Of a stretch of DNA of 30,670 nucleotides, positions 30,551 to 30,670 are shown one piece after another. The stretch is taken from the NCBI GenBank assembly GCA_045617525.1, contig JAZLIT010000122.1, positions 1 to 30,670 of the forward strand, read 5' to 3'. The DNA comes from JAZLIT01 sp045617525 (GTDB lineage: Bacteria > Bacillota > Bacilli > Bacillales_A > Planococcaceae). Made by a program: the position numbers and the translations under genes. Position 1 is the stretch's first letter, and the number at the start of each line of letters is the position of its first letter. The notes under the pieces were generated by a model, which saw only the letters and a list, made by a program, of their open reading frames with translations, did not search any database and was not told the origin of the DNA.

Positions 30551-30670
30551 TTGGAGCTCCGTGGGCCCGAGGGCCAGCAGGATGCTGGTCATGGAAGCGT
30601 TGCGCTCACGACGAGCGCGCTCTTAGCTTCCCTACCTATTTTCTGGGGGCACGGCTCCAACTAACTAATT
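30551..30670. repeat. Structured dispersed repeat, possible non-coding RNA or mobile-element end
   Basis: The element starts TTGGAGCTCCGTG (30551-30563) and closes with CACGGCTCCAA (30650-30660), an 11-bp outer stem with a 2-nt bulge. Inside are hairpin GCCAGCA/TGCTGGT (30573-30579/30583-30589) and arm GGAAGC/GCTTCC (30593-30598/30626-30631). That arm encloses GCGCTC/GAGCGC (30602-30607/30613-30618). A small CCTTTC/GAAAGG hairpin lies just 5'. The 3' half recurs at 22211-22271. GC content is far above its surroundings. No open frame is present. Both strands can fold alike, so the transcribed strand is unknown. Confidence 0.75.

Noticed and set aside
1..30670. CRISPR arrays, tRNA or rRNA genes, and prophage structural genes
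   Set aside because: No regularly spaced repeats, no tRNA cloverleaf or rRNA-like blocks, and no capsid, terminase or integrase motifs were seen on either strand.

Overview
The window looks like chromosomal DNA of a Gram-positive, AT-rich Bacillales member close to Lysinibacillus or Solibacillus (Planococcaceae). The evidence is strong AGGAGG-type ribosome binding sites, TTG and GTG starts, a CodY box, a BirA operator, a glycine riboswitch, an S-layer-homology protein, and a gene order that tracks the Bacillus subtilis yqiK-yqzF-bkd-yqiW-yqjA-yqjC-yqjD-yqjE-polY1 region. The genus is inferred from family resemblance, not from a search.

Layout. 1-3200 is a decayed accessory strip: an IS66 transposase fragment, an intact HsdR_N-type nuclease gene preceded by a multiply broken XRE regulator, a possible toxin-tail relic next to a small orphan gene, a frameshifted gene, and about 600 bp of gene-free DNA with strong hairpins. 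3251-5544 is a coupled pair, a FapA-type DUF342 protein and a glycerophosphodiester phosphodiesterase, followed by a convergent DUF2627 gene. 6147-12189 is the branched-chain keto-acid dehydrogenase set (bcd, lpdV, bkdAA, bkdAB, bkdB), without ptb and buk. 12309-17249 is the B12-dependent methylmalonyl-CoA mutase set (mutA, mutB, meaB). 17328-19070 holds bacilliredoxin brxB, a YqjA-type exporter and a 31-codon minus-strand gene resembling Prli42. 19077-21049 is methylmalonyl-CoA epimerase plus an acyl-CoA carboxylase beta chain. 21168-23428 is an insertion relative to the B. subtilis order: an SLH protein, a truncated repeat, and a divergent CarD-like/MarR pair with two identical palindromic operators. 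23535-26056 holds a small coiled-coil protein, a YqjE-type peptidase, a CheW-domain protein and a DUF1648 protein. 26173-28628 holds BirA-controlled bioY and a CycA-like permease behind a glycine riboswitch. 28799-30457 is a small membrane protein and a Y-family polymerase. The right edge is a structured repeat whose 3' half recurs at 22211.

How it works together. Bcd deaminates Leu, Ile and Val, and the Bkd complex makes branched acyl-CoAs. Ile and Val carbon ends partly as propionyl-CoA. The mmdA-like carboxyltransferase chain, the epimerase and MutAB (guarded by MeaB) would carry propionyl-CoA to succinyl-CoA. The window therefore encodes most of a route from branched-chain amino acids to the TCA cycle, with a 13/15 CodY box upstream of bcd as the likely nutritional switch. 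The biotin carboxylase partner is not in the window. The most interesting non-coding signals are the glycine riboswitch in front of the permease, the twin MarR operators, and the structured repeat at the right edge.
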